A stretch of DNA of 64,000 nt from JBLNBN01 sp050260015 (GCA_050260015.1 JBLNBN010000029.1:82032-146031), one strand, 5' to 3'. Positions 26,801 through 34,620 are shown, counted from the first letter of the stretch. Numbers and translations are program-made. The notes: generated by a model not told the origin, from the sequence alone.

Positions 26801-27248
26801 CGCCGCTAATACGATCCTCGATACGGCCGGTATAATCGGAACCGAGTTGCGGCTGCCCAACTTAAAGGGCAAGACGCGATATATGTGGGCGGTCGCGGCT
26901 TCGGACAACGTTTCGGAGAGCGCTTTCTCGGCGAATTATTCATTTAGGACCAAACCTGTTAACTCAGTTTTCGACCTCTATGGCGCCAATGGTAATAGCA
27001 GGATTTATCCCAACCCGGCTTCCCGCGGCGAATTTACGTTCGAATGCGAGCTAACCGGCTTCGGGGTGGCGCGCATCGAGCTCGTCGAGCCTCGCGGCTC
27101 GATCGTTTGGAGCGCGGAGAGAGCATGCTCGCCGGGCGCCTTTAAAGAAGTTATCTCGACTCGCGGCTTGGCCCCCGGGGCCTATATTGCAAGGATCCTG
27201 GTCAACGGCGTTCAAAAGGGAGTTTCCCTCGTCCAAGTGTCGGAATAG
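23895..27248 (+). CDS. Large secreted BNR/VPS10-like repeat protein with T9SS sorting domain
   Basis: A 1117-residue exported protein. An N-terminal hydrophobic signal (residues ~8-25) is followed by a beta-propeller-like region with repeated Asp-box motifs of the S/T-x-D-G-G-x-x-W type: SADGGASW (~135), TSDGGANW (~190), STDGGASW (~240), a weaker one near 295 and TTDGGANW near 725. Residues ~840-1020 form two fibronectin III-like repeats, each with PANA...TLRW at its start. The last ~80 residues (GNSRIYPNPASRGEFTFECE through LAPGAYIARILVNG) are a type A T9SS C-terminal sorting domain, so the protein should cross the outer membrane by T9SS and be anchored or released. Enzyme activity, if any, is not evident. 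Confidence 0.82.
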   Translation: MKSAKIYTCLSIVGLAAAIASLILSGVRDVPAGGDGELITKERLEWEIMRFRDPATGKIPGGIRNAELQYVRSLAPRGKGALVESMLSADWQRRGPFFVGGRTRALGIDVANESRILAGGVSGGLWLSADGGASWTKSTTPDQVHSVSCLAQDARPGHTSTWYAGTGEFWGNSADISGDGVYKTSDGGANWTLLPSTITNKPNSWDNPFDYIWNIVTNPAATNPEGEVYAAITLGGVYRSTDGGASWKPVLAGYGNSYGYFTDVAVTSKGVLYATISQMAPNGANSQIKGIFRSVNGTKWTDITPKDMPAKYKRIVIGIAPSNEDVVYFVAETPGSGLLTHNSMGDELWHSFWKYTYLSGDGAGAGGSWENRSMNLPNPSKLRGQMNSQGSYDLVLKVKPDNPNVVFIGATSMYRSDDGFATDKFAWIGGTCPDSDCVYDWRYPNHHADLHAITFLPSNPDILFTGSDGGVHKTLDCEAERIVWISLNNGYHTTQFYTCAIDHTRVDNKEIIGGLQDNGTLSTSSEAPVSDWHEPGRGDGFYCQIPNGGGYYYISQNSTWQPKIKIFRVYKDALGKVVTQTRIDPIGGRDFIWNTPFTLDPNNPDIMYLAGGEILWRNSVLSSIPNVKSLDSTSIGWDSLPGTRTPGTKISAVSVSKSPANVVYYGTQSGRIYRVDNANTGSPTAVNVTSAYMQGGNVGSISIDPDDAMKVVVAFTNYNVKSLFLTTDGGANWTNISGNLEEYDSGIGAGPATLWVETVKVPNGKVYLCGTSAGLFSNSSLNGEQTAWTQESPLGIGNMVIDMIDSRDADGFTAIATHGAGMFEGYVRDVHSKPQPTTLEYPANAARGIADTVTLRWKPSEGAIFYNVELALDQEFTKIINTIKGARTNSALAEHLIPGYIKYYWRVVAINSGGVSESSEIREFTTTLSSPELISPANAAVDAETDITLRWEPRPGATSYRVKVAEGLSAANTILDTAGIIGTELRLPNLKGKTRYMWAVAASDNVSESAFSANYSFRTKPVNSVFDLYGANGNSRIYPNPASRGEFTFECELTGFGVARIELVEPRGSIVWSAERACSPGAFKEVISTRGLAPGAYIARILVNGVQKGVSLVQVSE

Positions 27249-27281
27249 CTCTTTCATGGATTTCAAAAAGGAGTTGAGGGG

Positions 27282-27301
27282 GAAAAATTTGCAAATTTTT
27301 C
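27282..27301. repeat. Perfect 20-base AT-rich palindrome upstream of tnaA
   Basis: The 20 bases from G27282 to C27301, centred on TTTGCAAA, read the same on both strands. The core motif TTGCAAAT recurs imperfectly 15 bases downstream. The palindrome ends 46 bases before the tnaA ATG and could be an operator, or a weak terminator of the upstream gene. Confidence 0.6.
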
Positions 27302-27347
27302 TTAAGTTGCAAATATTAATATAACAATTTGAATAAATACGGTAAAT

Positions 27348-28721
27348 ATGAAGACACAAATCGAACCTTTCAAAATTAAATCCGTGGAAGAAATTCCTAT
27401 AACAACGGTTGCACAGAGAGAACAATACTTAAAAGATGCGCACTATAACTTATTTTCGCTGCACAGCGAGCACGTCACGATAGACCTCTTGACGGACAGC
27501 GGCACGACCGCGATGAGCTCCAAGCAATGGGGACAAATCATGGACGCCGACGAAGCCTACGCCGGCTCGCGCAGCTACTATAAATTTGAAAATGTAGTAA
27601 AGAGAATTACCGGCTTTAAGCATATTATCCCGACGCACCAGGGACGCGCCGCCGAGCGCATCCTATTCGGCGTTGTCGGCGGAAAGGGAAAAACCATCCC
27701 GAACAATACGCACTTCGACACTACTCGCGGAAACATAGAGTACTCCGAAGCAAATGCGATCGATCTCCCGACCGCGATCGGCATTCAGCCCGACGCGATA
27801 GCCGACTTTAAGGGCAATATGGACGTCGAAGCTCTTCGCGAGCTTATCGAGCGCGTAGGCGTGGAAAATATCCCCGTCTGCATGCTGACGGTAACGAACA
27901 ACAGCGGCGGCGGCCAACCCGTCTCCATGCAAAATATTCGCGAAACCAAAGCTCTCTTAAGCAAATACGGCATCCCGCTCTACCTCGATTGCTGCCGTTT
28001 CGCCGAGAACGCTTACTTCATTAAAGAGCGCGAACCCGGCTATGAAAACAAGTCGATCGAAGAGATCTGCAACGAAATGTTCAGCTACGCGGACGGCGCG
28101 ACTATGAGCGCGAAGAAGGACGGCCTTTCCAACACGGGCGGCTTTATCGCGACTAACGACGACTCCGTCGCCGAGCGTTGCCGCACCGTGCTTATCGTCA
28201 CCGAAGGCTTCGTGACGTACGGCGGCTTGGCCCGTCGCGACCTCGAAGCGCTCGCGCGCGGTTTCGAGGAAGTATTGGACGAAAACTACTTGCGCTACCG
28301 CATCGGCCAGGTGCGCTCGCTCGGCGCTATGCTTCTCGAAGCGGGCGTGCCGCTCTTAGTTCCCACCGGCGGCCACGGCGTATATATCGACGCAAAGAGA
28401 TTCGCCCCGCACATAGCCCCGGAATTCTTCCCCGGTCAAGCCGTCTCCTGCGAAATATATCGCCTCTCCGGCGTTCGCTCAGTCGAGATCGGCTCGGTTA
28501 TGTTCGGCAAGTACGGCGAAGACGGGAAATTTATCGCCCCGAACATGGACCTCGTTCGCATGGCCATCCCGCGCCGCGTCTATACTAAGAGCCACATGGA
28601 ATACGTCGCCGAAGCGATCATCGAAACGTACCTGAACCGCGAGAATCTTCGCCCGATGAAGATAACCTGGGAACCGCCGTTCCTGCGCCACTTCACCGCG
28701 AAATTCGATTACGTCGGCTAA
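27348..28721 (+). CDS. tnaA: Tryptophanase
   Basis: A 457-residue PLP enzyme that splits tryptophan to indole, pyruvate and ammonia. The family shared with tyrosine phenol-lyase is clear from LLTDSGTTAMS, DEAYAGSRSYY, PTHQGR and the PLP lysine Lys257 in MSAKKD. Three positions that separate the two activities all carry the tryptophanase residue: Asp124 (HFDTTRG; Thr in tyrosine phenol-lyase), Ile381 (VRSVEIGS; Arg there) and His448 (RHFTAK; Phe there). The DSGTTAMSSKQW segment, by contrast, looks like the lyase. No tnaB permease follows and no tnaC-like leader peptide with Trp is seen upstream. It ends at a strong terminator. Confidence 0.9.
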   Translation: MKTQIEPFKIKSVEEIPITTVAQREQYLKDAHYNLFSLHSEHVTIDLLTDSGTTAMSSKQWGQIMDADEAYAGSRSYYKFENVVKRITGFKHIIPTHQGRAAERILFGVVGGKGKTIPNNTHFDTTRGNIEYSEANAIDLPTAIGIQPDAIADFKGNMDVEALRELIERVGVENIPVCMLTVTNNSGGGQPVSMQNIRETKALLSKYGIPLYLDCCRFAENAYFIKEREPGYENKSIEEICNEMFSYADGATMSAKKDGLSNTGGFIATNDDSVAERCRTVLIVTEGFVTYGGLARRDLEALARGFEEVLDENYLRYRIGQVRSLGAMLLEAGVPLLVPTGGHGVYIDAKRFAPHIAPEFFPGQAVSCEIYRLSGVRSVEIGSVMFGKYGEDGKFIAPNMDLVRMAIPRRVYTKSHMEYVAEAIIETYLNRENLRPMKITWEPPFLRHFTAKFDYVG

Positions 28722-28744
28722 GAAGCTAGGATTTAAAGTAAATT

Positions 28745-28789
28745 AAAAAGCCCGCGGGTTCGGCGATTAAACGCTACCGCGGGCTTTTT
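28745..28789. terminator. Strong bidirectional terminator after tnaA
   Basis: A 13-base perfect stem, AAAAAGCCCGCGG (28745-28757) with CCGCGGGCTTTTT (28777-28789), and a 19-base loop. A and T runs on the two sides let it work for tnaA and for the converging UbiA-family genes. Confidence 0.93.
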
Positions 28790-28822
28790 CAATTCAAAAG
28801 GCGTCTTATTGAATGCGGGGAA

Positions 28823-29749
28823 TTAATGCCTGAAGGGGCACGAACCCATAAAAAGCGGCGCCAGGTAGGCGACGAGCATAATTAAGCCCGCAAGCGTTGA
28901 AAGCCCGATGGCTTTTGTCATAGCTATGGAATAGTTCCCTGCGGGATCGTGGAAATTGCGCGTGCGGGAAACGGCTCCCCAAGCCATAGGGATAGTTACG
29001 AGAACCGCCAAATTTCCTATATTGATATACCCCAAAAGCGCTGCGATCACAGTGATTGCGTAAGCCGCGACTGTCATGATAATCATAAACTTAACCGCCG
29101 CCGGCTGGCCGAACCTAACAGGAAAGCACTTCTTGCCGGACTCGACGTCGTCGAGGTAATCGAACGTATTGCTGACGAGCCCGACGTTCATTGTGAATAT
29201 TCCTGGAACGAGCGAAACGAGCAGGGGCTCAAGGTGGAATTGACCCGTAAGCGCGACGTAAACGCCCATAACAATTAGCGGGCCGAACGCGAAGAACAGC
29301 ATGGTCTCGCCCAGGCCGCGATAGTTTAACCGCACGGGCGGGGCAGTGTAAAAATACACTATAAACGTGCCGGCAAGGGCGATGTATACTACGGGCATTC
29401 CTACCCGGGCGACGACGTAAACGCCGGCTATAACGGCTATAATGAAGCATAGAGCGGTGGCGACGAAGACCTGCCTGAGAGTTACCTCGCCGTTGATGAG
29501 CGGGCTGTCGTGGAATTGCTTCTCCTTGTTGCCGAGATTGCCGTTCTTAAAGTCGAAGTAATCGTCGACGAAGTCCGCGGCGGAGTGAGCCATCACGACG
29601 CCAATCGTGGCGACGATAAAAAGAGTCCAGTCGAAATATCCGTGGTAAGCCGCGATCGCCCCGCCAATGCAGGCCGGAATAAAGCTTACTACAAGAAACG
29701 GGGCGCGCGCCGCCTTAGACCAGACGACGAGCCATCTTTTAATGGACAT
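28823..29749 (-). CDS. UbiA-family prenyltransferase (MenA-like)
   Basis: A 308-residue inner membrane protein with about nine transmembrane helices. Both Asp-rich motifs that bind Mg-prenyl diphosphate are present: DFVDDYFDFKNG near residue 60 and TFDYLDDVESGKK near 214. The overall look is that of 1,4-dihydroxy-2-naphthoate prenyltransferase (MenA) of menaquinone synthesis, but other aromatic acceptors are possible and no other men gene is in the window. A paralogue lies 9 bases upstream on the same strand, so the two are co-transcribed and this is the second gene. Confidence 0.85.
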   Translation of the reverse strand: MSIKRWLVVWSKAARAPFLVVSFIPACIGGAIAAYHGYFDWTLFIVATIGVVMAHSAADFVDDYFDFKNGNLGNKEKQFHDSPLINGEVTLRQVFVATALCFIIAVIAGVYVVARVGMPVVYIALAGTFIVYFYTAPPVRLNYRGLGETMLFFAFGPLIVMGVYVALTGQFHLEPLLVSLVPGIFTMNVGLVSNTFDYLDDVESGKKCFPVRFGQPAAVKFMIIMTVAAYAITVIAALLGYINIGNLAVLVTIPMAWGAVSRTRNFHDPAGNYSIAMTKAIGLSTLAGLIMLVAYLAPLFMGSCPFRH

Positions 29750-29758
29750 AGATTTTCC

Positions 29759-30625
29759 TTAAATAATGAATCCTAAACAAATTAAAATTCCGCTTAAGAT
29801 GAAAAAGACGAGGCTTGAGACGACGGCCCAGAGATAATCCGAGACCTTATTCGTTTCCTTGCGAATAGAAGTCAAAACCTTTAGCGCGACCGGCGCCGGG
29901 ACGAACCCAAGCGCGCTCCACGCGGGCGCGTGCCCAAGAAGTATAACCGCCGCCAGCGCGGCGAAGCCAGCTAAGTAGAGCCAAGTGATCCGCGTTCGAT
30001 CGAGCTTTAATACGACGGAATCGTCCCCGGAACCTGAAACTTCGAAATGCGCGCCCTTCAGGTAGGCCACGACGGTAACGAAGAACGCTATCGGGAGCGA
30101 CGCGATGAGCGGGGAAATTTCAAAATCTCCGGTTATCGCGAAGTAAACAGATTCTACGGCCAGCGGCCCGAACGTGACGAAAATCACGGGTTCTTTATAG
30201 CCGGCAAGCATTAGCGGGGTGAAGAAGATCGCCACCAGGCCGCCTGCGAGCGCGAGCGGGATAACGGCGCTTCCCAATTGCATTACGAAATACCCGGCGA
30301 TCAGGATATCTATCGCAAGGCAGGCTATGCCGGCGTAGAGCGTATTCTTTGGCTCAAGCAACGTCCCTGTAAAGAGAGGCTTCCAGCCCGCGAAAATTTT
30401 AGTGTGGGAGTCCCGGCTCTCGCCGCGGAAATGCGTCCCCCAATAGTAGAGGTAATCTCCCCCGGCCTGCCCTATGAAAAGTCCGAGCAGTGCGAGAATG
30501 AATCGCGTCGGGTCGAACGCGCCGGCCCCGTATGCCATGGCTCCGCCCAGGAGGGCCGCCATAATCGACGCGCTGAACAAAAAGTATTTAATTATTCTTA
30601 TAGCCTGGTTCTTGGGTTCGGGCAT
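29759..30625 (-). CDS. UbiA-like membrane protein with degenerate Asp motifs
   Basis: A 288-residue membrane protein with about eight or nine hydrophobic helices and the same overall plan as the following UbiA-family gene (for example, the FGPLAVESVYFAITGDFE segment matches FGPLIVMGVYVALTGQFH in its neighbour). The first Asp motif is reduced to GGDYLYYWGTHF, keeping one Asp, and the second is replaced by YLKGAHFEVSG, with no Asp cluster. It is therefore unlikely to bind Mg-prenyl diphosphate in the normal way. It may be a partner subunit for the intact paralogue, a diverged enzyme, or a relic under relaxed selection. A TATTTTTG element at 30683-30690 precedes it. Confidence 0.7.
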   Translation of the reverse strand: MPEPKNQAIRIIKYFLFSASIMAALLGGAMAYGAGAFDPTRFILALLGLFIGQAGGDYLYYWGTHFRGESRDSHTKIFAGWKPLFTGTLLEPKNTLYAGIACLAIDILIAGYFVMQLGSAVIPLALAGGLVAIFFTPLMLAGYKEPVIFVTFGPLAVESVYFAITGDFEISPLIASLPIAFFVTVVAYLKGAHFEVSGSGDDSVVLKLDRTRITWLYLAGFAALAAVILLGHAPAWSALGFVPAPVALKVLTSIRKETNKVSDYLWAVVSSLVFFILSGILICLGFII

Positions 30626-30772
30626 TCCTGTATCCGCCTGGTATTAGTTCATTTTATTTTAAAAGTATAGCTTGGCCGGATGCAAAAATAGCGCCGCGCG
30701 TTGAATTTTTCGATTAGTTAATAATAATTTTTGGATTGAATAAAAAAAAGTTATTTGTTTAATATAATTTTA

Positions 30773-30780
30773 TATTTTTG
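30773..30780 (+). promoter_or_regulatory. TAnnTTTG promoter element of the BtrH-like gene
   Basis: TATTTTTG lies 31 bases before the ATG at 30812. A TTTG at 30754-30757 is upstream but with only a 15-base spacer. The element falls inside the longer frame that starts at 30755, which favours the start at 30812. Confidence 0.4.
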
Positions 30781-30811
30781 TACTAACTGCGTTAAAATAT
30801 CAATTCGAGCA

Positions 30812-31843
30812 ATGATATTAATTAATAATTTTACATCCGAAAGCGGGTTTCATAGCGTTAGTTGCTCCATACGCCGGGCGCTGAGCTATTACGACATCGA
30901 TATTTCGGAATTAATGATCTTTGGGCTCGCTTCGGCGCTATATTTCTTCTATTTCGACAGCGAACGTTATTCCTATCCGTTGATAGGCGGTAGGGTGCGT
31001 CGCGCCGAATTCGAAGATAACTTTATGCTTGCCTCCGGCGTCGCGATCGACTCGATCGAGACGGCGAGCCGTAAAAGAGCATACTCCGCGCTCTACGACG
31101 GGATATACCGGGGCGATCCGTGCCTTGTCTATGTCGACGTAGGGCTGCTGCCCTACGCGAGGCTTCCTGAAATGGCGCATTTCGGCGGCCATGCTATCGT
31201 CGTTTACGGTCTCGACGAGGAACGAGGGGTAGCTTACGTTACCGACGGGATTTGGAACGACGAGACTCGCGAACCCATAAACGCGCTGCCGCTGGGCATA
31301 CTTGCCGACGCCCGCGCGGCCAAATCCTTGCCCTTCCCCCCGTCAAACAGGCTGGTTAAGTTTTCCCCGGGGCGCTATTCCGGCATTGCGGCGGGAAGCG
31401 TGCAAAAGGCTATTAAGAAAAATTCCCGGGCTATGCTCGCGCCGCCTAACCAGCGCGTAGGATTGTCCGCGATAAAGGCGTTCGCCTCGAAGTTAGCGGC
31501 GTGGGGCTCCTTTAGCGACGAGACCCTGCGCGAGGTTGCGTTTATGACCCGATTAATGATAAATACGCCCGACTGCTCGGGCGGCGGATGCTTCCGGGCT
31601 AAATACGGCGAGTTCCTTACTATTGCGGCGGATATGCTCGGCAGCCGCGAACTTAAATGCTGCGGTAAGCGCTACGCCGAAGCCGCTTCGCTCTGGGACG
31701 AAGTTTGCGAACTCCTGCTTCAAATATACCAGGGTCTGAATCGTAATAATTTATTGACGATTTCTTCAATACTGCATCAGCTGCACAAACTCGAAACGGA
31801 GATTCAAACCTCGATCTTCGATATAGTTGGCGCCGACGACTAG
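30812..31843 (+). CDS. BtrH N-terminal/DUF4872-like protein
   Basis: A 343-residue soluble protein resembling the BtrH_N-DUF4872 pair. In butirosin synthesis BtrH is a papain-like acyltransferase that moves the side chain from carrier protein to the antibiotic. The N-terminus here reads ESGFHSVSCSIRRALSYY, with Cys18 at the place of the nucleophile, and GGHAIVVYGLDEERGVAYVTD holds a likely catalytic His127. The second half, with the SFSDETLREVAFMTRLMINT and GGGCFRAKYGEFLTIAADML stretches, matches the DUF4872 part. I use the ATG at 30812, not the upstream one at 30755. It is followed 7 bases later by a DUF58 gene. No carrier protein or biosynthetic genes are near; the substrate is unknown. Confidence 0.7.
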   Translation: MILINNFTSESGFHSVSCSIRRALSYYDIDISELMIFGLASALYFFYFDSERYSYPLIGGRVRRAEFEDNFMLASGVAIDSIETASRKRAYSALYDGIYRGDPCLVYVDVGLLPYARLPEMAHFGGHAIVVYGLDEERGVAYVTDGIWNDETREPINALPLGILADARAAKSLPFPPSNRLVKFSPGRYSGIAAGSVQKAIKKNSRAMLAPPNQRVGLSAIKAFASKLAAWGSFSDETLREVAFMTRLMINTPDCSGGGCFRAKYGEFLTIAADMLGSRELKCCGKRYAEAASLWDEVCELLLQIYQGLNRNNLLTISSILHQLHKLETEIQTSIFDIVGADD

Positions 31844-31850
31844 CGAATTA

Positions 31851-32744
31851 ATGAAAGATTACCGGAAATACTTACAGCCGCAGGTAATTGCGCAAATTCA
31901 AAACATTGAATTACGGGCCCGACTCGTCGTCGAAGGCTTTATAACCGGCTTGCATAAATCCCCTTACCACGGCTTTAGCGTCGAATTCGCCGAGCACCGC
32001 CACTACCGCCCGGGCGACGAAATTCGCTATCTCGATTGGAAAGTCTACGCGCGCAGCGGAAAATATTATATAAAGCAATTCGAGGAGGAGACCAATCTCC
32101 GCGCCGTCATCGCGCTCGACGCCAGCAAGTCGATGGACTTCGCTTCCAAAGGCAATATCCGTAAGTTCGATTACGGGGCTTATCTCGCCGCCTCGCTCTC
32201 CTTCCTGATGCTAAAGCAACGCGACGCCTGCGGGCTCGCGCTCTACGATACGGAATTGCGAAAGTACTTGCCGCCGAACTCCAAACCCAGCTACGTGCGC
32301 GAAATACTTAAAACGCTGGAAACCGCCGCTCCAAGCGGCTCCACCGGTTCCGCCAGCTCGCTTAACGCGCTGGCCGACCGCATTAAACGTCGCGGGCTCG
32401 TTATCGTGATCAGCGACTTCTTCGACGACCCCGACTCCGTGCTCACCGCGCTAAAAAGATTTCGTCACAGCGATCATGAAGTTATTGCGTTCCATACGCT
32501 CGACCCCCGGGAAATTGATTTTAAATTCGGCTCCTCCGCTAACTTCGTCGATATGGAAACCGGCGAAGAAATGATCACTCAGCCTTTCCAGATCAGCCGC
32601 TCTTATAGCCGCGCCGTCTCCGAGTTTATCGAAACCATCAAAAAGGGCTGTCTGAATCATAACATCGATTATTTCTTAATCGACACGTCTATGTCGTTCG
32701 ATAGGGCGCTAATAGAGTATTTAACCAAAAGAAAAAAAATGTAA
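31851..32744 (+). CDS. DUF58 protein (vWA-like)
   Basis: A 297-residue protein of the DUF58 family. FAEHRHYRPGDEIRYLDWKVYARSGKYYIKQFEEE near residue 45-80 is the family signature, followed by the vWA-like metal site ALDASKSMDF near 93; LVIVISDFFDD near 190 is the second strand of the fold. These proteins usually work with a MoxR AAA+ ATPase, which is absent here. The ATG at 31851 is chosen because homologues begin MKDYRKYL and an upstream TTG would overlap the previous gene. It probably forms a transcript with the BtrH-like gene. Function not established. Confidence 0.85.
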   Translation: MKDYRKYLQPQVIAQIQNIELRARLVVEGFITGLHKSPYHGFSVEFAEHRHYRPGDEIRYLDWKVYARSGKYYIKQFEEETNLRAVIALDASKSMDFASKGNIRKFDYGAYLAASLSFLMLKQRDACGLALYDTELRKYLPPNSKPSYVREILKTLETAAPSGSTGSASSLNALADRIKRRGLVIVISDFFDDPDSVLTALKRFRHSDHEVIAFHTLDPREIDFKFGSSANFVDMETGEEMITQPFQISRSYSRAVSEFIETIKKGCLNHNIDYFLIDTSMSFDRALIEYLTKRKKM

Positions 32745-32784
32745 TTGTTAACTATTTATAAAGTATTTTATTAACGAATTAAAA

Positions 32785-33744
32785 ATGGCATCAATCAAAT
32801 TAAAAAGAGCGGCAACCTCCGCTCTTCGGGATTTTATGGGTTTGGACGAAGGCGAAACGCTCCTCGTCATAACGGACGAATACGGGGCGGAAGTCGGTTC
32901 GGCCCTTTACGAAGCCGGGAAGAAGCTTTGCGCGGAGGCGTTTTACGTTGAAATGCGCTCGCGAGGCCGCAACGGAGAAGAGCCCCCCGAGCAGATTGCG
33001 CGGCTCATGCGCGAGGTCGACGTAGTCGTCTGCCCGACGGCTAAATCGCTTACGCATACGCGCGCGCGCCGCGAAGCTTCCAAGCTGGGAGTTCGTATCG
33101 GCACTATGCCCGGCATCACGGAGGATACGCTCTCGCGCTGCCTCAGCGCCGATCCGAAGCAGATAGTCGAGGACACCGAGCGGGTCGCCTCCGTTATGGA
33201 AGGCTCGACTGCGGTACGCGTAACTACCGCTCTTGGAACGGACATAGCGATGGGAGTCAAGGGCAGGCGCGCCCTCTCCTCCACCGGCGTGCTCCGCCGC
33301 ATTGGCGAAAGCGGGAACCTGCCGAGCGGCGAGGTCTATCTCGCCCCGCTCGAAGGCTCCAGCGAAGGCGTCGTAGTCTTCGACGGCTCCATCGCCGGCA
33401 TCGGTATACTTTCCTCCCCCGTTACGGTTACGGTTAAAGAAGGCATGATAGTCGATATCGCCGGCTCCGGCCCGGAAGCCAAGCAATTCGCCAAGCTGTT
33501 CCTAAAGTACGAGCAGGCCAAAGCAGTCGCCGAGTTCGGCATAGGGACAAACTATAAAGCAAAAATTTGCGGCGACATACTCGAGGACGAGAAAGTAATG
33601 GGAACGATTCATATCGCCTTTGGAAACAATATCGGCATGGGCGGGAAAATCGACGTGCCGCTGCATATCGACGGCATAGTAAAAGAACCGACGGTGCTCA
33701 TAGACGGCAAGGAAATAATGCGCGCCGGAAAGTTCCTGATATAA
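32785..33744 (+). CDS. M29-family aminopeptidase
   Basis: A 319-residue member of the thermophilic aminopeptidase (M29) family, which removes N-terminal residues with a two-metal site. Metal-ligand segments are present: NLPSGEVYLAP near residue 178 (Glu), AEFGIGTN near 250 (Glu), GTIHIAFGNN near 275 (His) and PLHIDGIV near 292 (His and Asp). The protein is shorter than classical AmpS/AmpT (about 400 residues), lacking part of the N-terminal region, which matches a known short 'leucyl aminopeptidase' subgroup. It is preceded by a 40-base gap after the DUF58 gene and ends at a strong terminator. Confidence 0.85.
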   Translation: MASIKLKRAATSALRDFMGLDEGETLLVITDEYGAEVGSALYEAGKKLCAEAFYVEMRSRGRNGEEPPEQIARLMREVDVVVCPTAKSLTHTRARREASKLGVRIGTMPGITEDTLSRCLSADPKQIVEDTERVASVMEGSTAVRVTTALGTDIAMGVKGRRALSSTGVLRRIGESGNLPSGEVYLAPLEGSSEGVVVFDGSIAGIGILSSPVTVTVKEGMIVDIAGSGPEAKQFAKLFLKYEQAKAVAEFGIGTNYKAKICGDILEDEKVMGTIHIAFGNNIGMGGKIDVPLHIDGIVKEPTVLIDGKEIMRAGKFLI

Positions 33745-33763
33745 TTCCGCGTAATATAGAAAT

Positions 33764-33803
33764 AAAAAAAGGGAAGCGACTCCGCAGACGCTTCCCTTTT
33801 TTT
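33764..33803. terminator. Strong bidirectional terminator (aminopeptidase / rex)
   Basis: A 15-base perfect stem, AAAAAAAGGGAAGCG (33764-33778) with CGCTTCCCTTTTTTT (33789-33803), loop of 10 bases. It separates the converging aminopeptidase and rex genes and can serve both. Confidence 0.95.
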
Positions 33804-33842
33804 AGGATTAGGTTGCCCGCTTGGGCGCTTTAAGCTTTAGTC

Positions 33843-34505
33843 TTAATAGGCTTCCATGCTCTTCTTCATCATAGCAAGCTTGCGCGTCAGCACTGCGAGC
33901 GATTGCGAGAATTGCGCGTTTTCTACGATAACGTCCTTGGGGACTTTCAATCTTTGGGCCGAGAAGTTCCAAATAGCCTTTATGCCGGCTTCGATCATTA
34001 AGTCCGCCGTTTGCTGAGCGATAGGACCGGGGACTGTGAGCACGCCGACTTTGACCTTCATTAACTTGCCGAGCACAATCAATCGATTGATGTCGAGCAC
34101 CTCGACGCCGTGAATGCGAGAGCCGATCTTTTCAGGCGAATTGTCGAACGCCGCGACGAAATTAATGCCGAATTGCGAGAAGTCGTACCCGAGCATTGCG
34201 GCTCCCAGATTGCCGGCGCCAACGAGGAAAGCGTCCTCGCAAGTATGCCAGCTTAGGCTGGATTTAATAGCCTCGATGAGCCGCGGAATGTTGAATCCCG
34301 TTTTCGGCTTGCCTACTATCCCTGTAAATTGAATGTCCTTGCGGACCTGGGTCGAATCCAGCATCAACTCCTGGGCGATATAAGTTGACGCCACTTCGAT
34401 GTCGCCTCTTTCCTGAAGCTTAACTAATAAATGCAAATAGTGAGTCATTCGCCTGAGCGTCGGCTCGGGAATGGCCTTTAACTCTGTTTTCTTTAGTGTT
34501 TTCAT
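33843..34505 (-). CDS. rex: Redox-sensing transcriptional repressor Rex
   Basis: A 220-residue homodimeric repressor that binds DNA when NAD+ is abundant and lets go when NADH rises, controlling fermentation and respiration genes. The N-terminal winged helix includes IPEPTLRRMTHYLHLL and LDSTQVRKDIQFTG; the Rossmann domain begins with AFLVGAGNLGAAMLGY near residue 92, followed by AAFDNSPEKIGSRIHGV. The C-terminal helix that swaps between subunits (ENAQFSQSLAVLTRKLA) is present. It has its own promoter with a leader of about 80 bases. Its presence fits an organism with NADH-linked fermentation. Confidence 0.94.
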   Translation of the reverse strand: MKTLKKTELKAIPEPTLRRMTHYLHLLVKLQERGDIEVASTYIAQELMLDSTQVRKDIQFTGIVGKPKTGFNIPRLIEAIKSSLSWHTCEDAFLVGAGNLGAAMLGYDFSQFGINFVAAFDNSPEKIGSRIHGVEVLDINRLIVLGKLMKVKVGVLTVPGPIAQQTADLMIEAGIKAIWNFSAQRLKVPKDVIVENAQFSQSLAVLTRKLAMMKKSMEAY

Positions 34506-34589
34506 GATGCGTGTATCTTGAAAGTATAGGATGGGTAATCACCTGAGATAAATTATCAATATAATTATATCGGTAAATTACGTTCGATA

Positions 34590-34620
34590 CAAAACTACGA
34601 ACTTTTGTCCGTTTAACAAA
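34590..34620 (-). promoter_or_regulatory. Bacteroidota-type promoter of rex
   Basis: On the minus strand TTTG (34617-34620), exactly 19 bases, then TAGTTTTG (34590-34597). The upstream element overlaps an inverted repeat, TTTTGT (34603-34608) and ACAAAA (34616-34621), which could be an operator. Confidence 0.65.

Noticed and set aside
27249..27347. TnaC-type leader peptide before tnaA
   Set aside because: The 99-base gap has no short open frame with a tryptophan codon and ribosome binding site that I could find.
27348..28721. Tyrosine phenol-lyase
   Set aside because: Asp124, Ile381 and His448 are the tryptophanase residues at all three discriminating positions.
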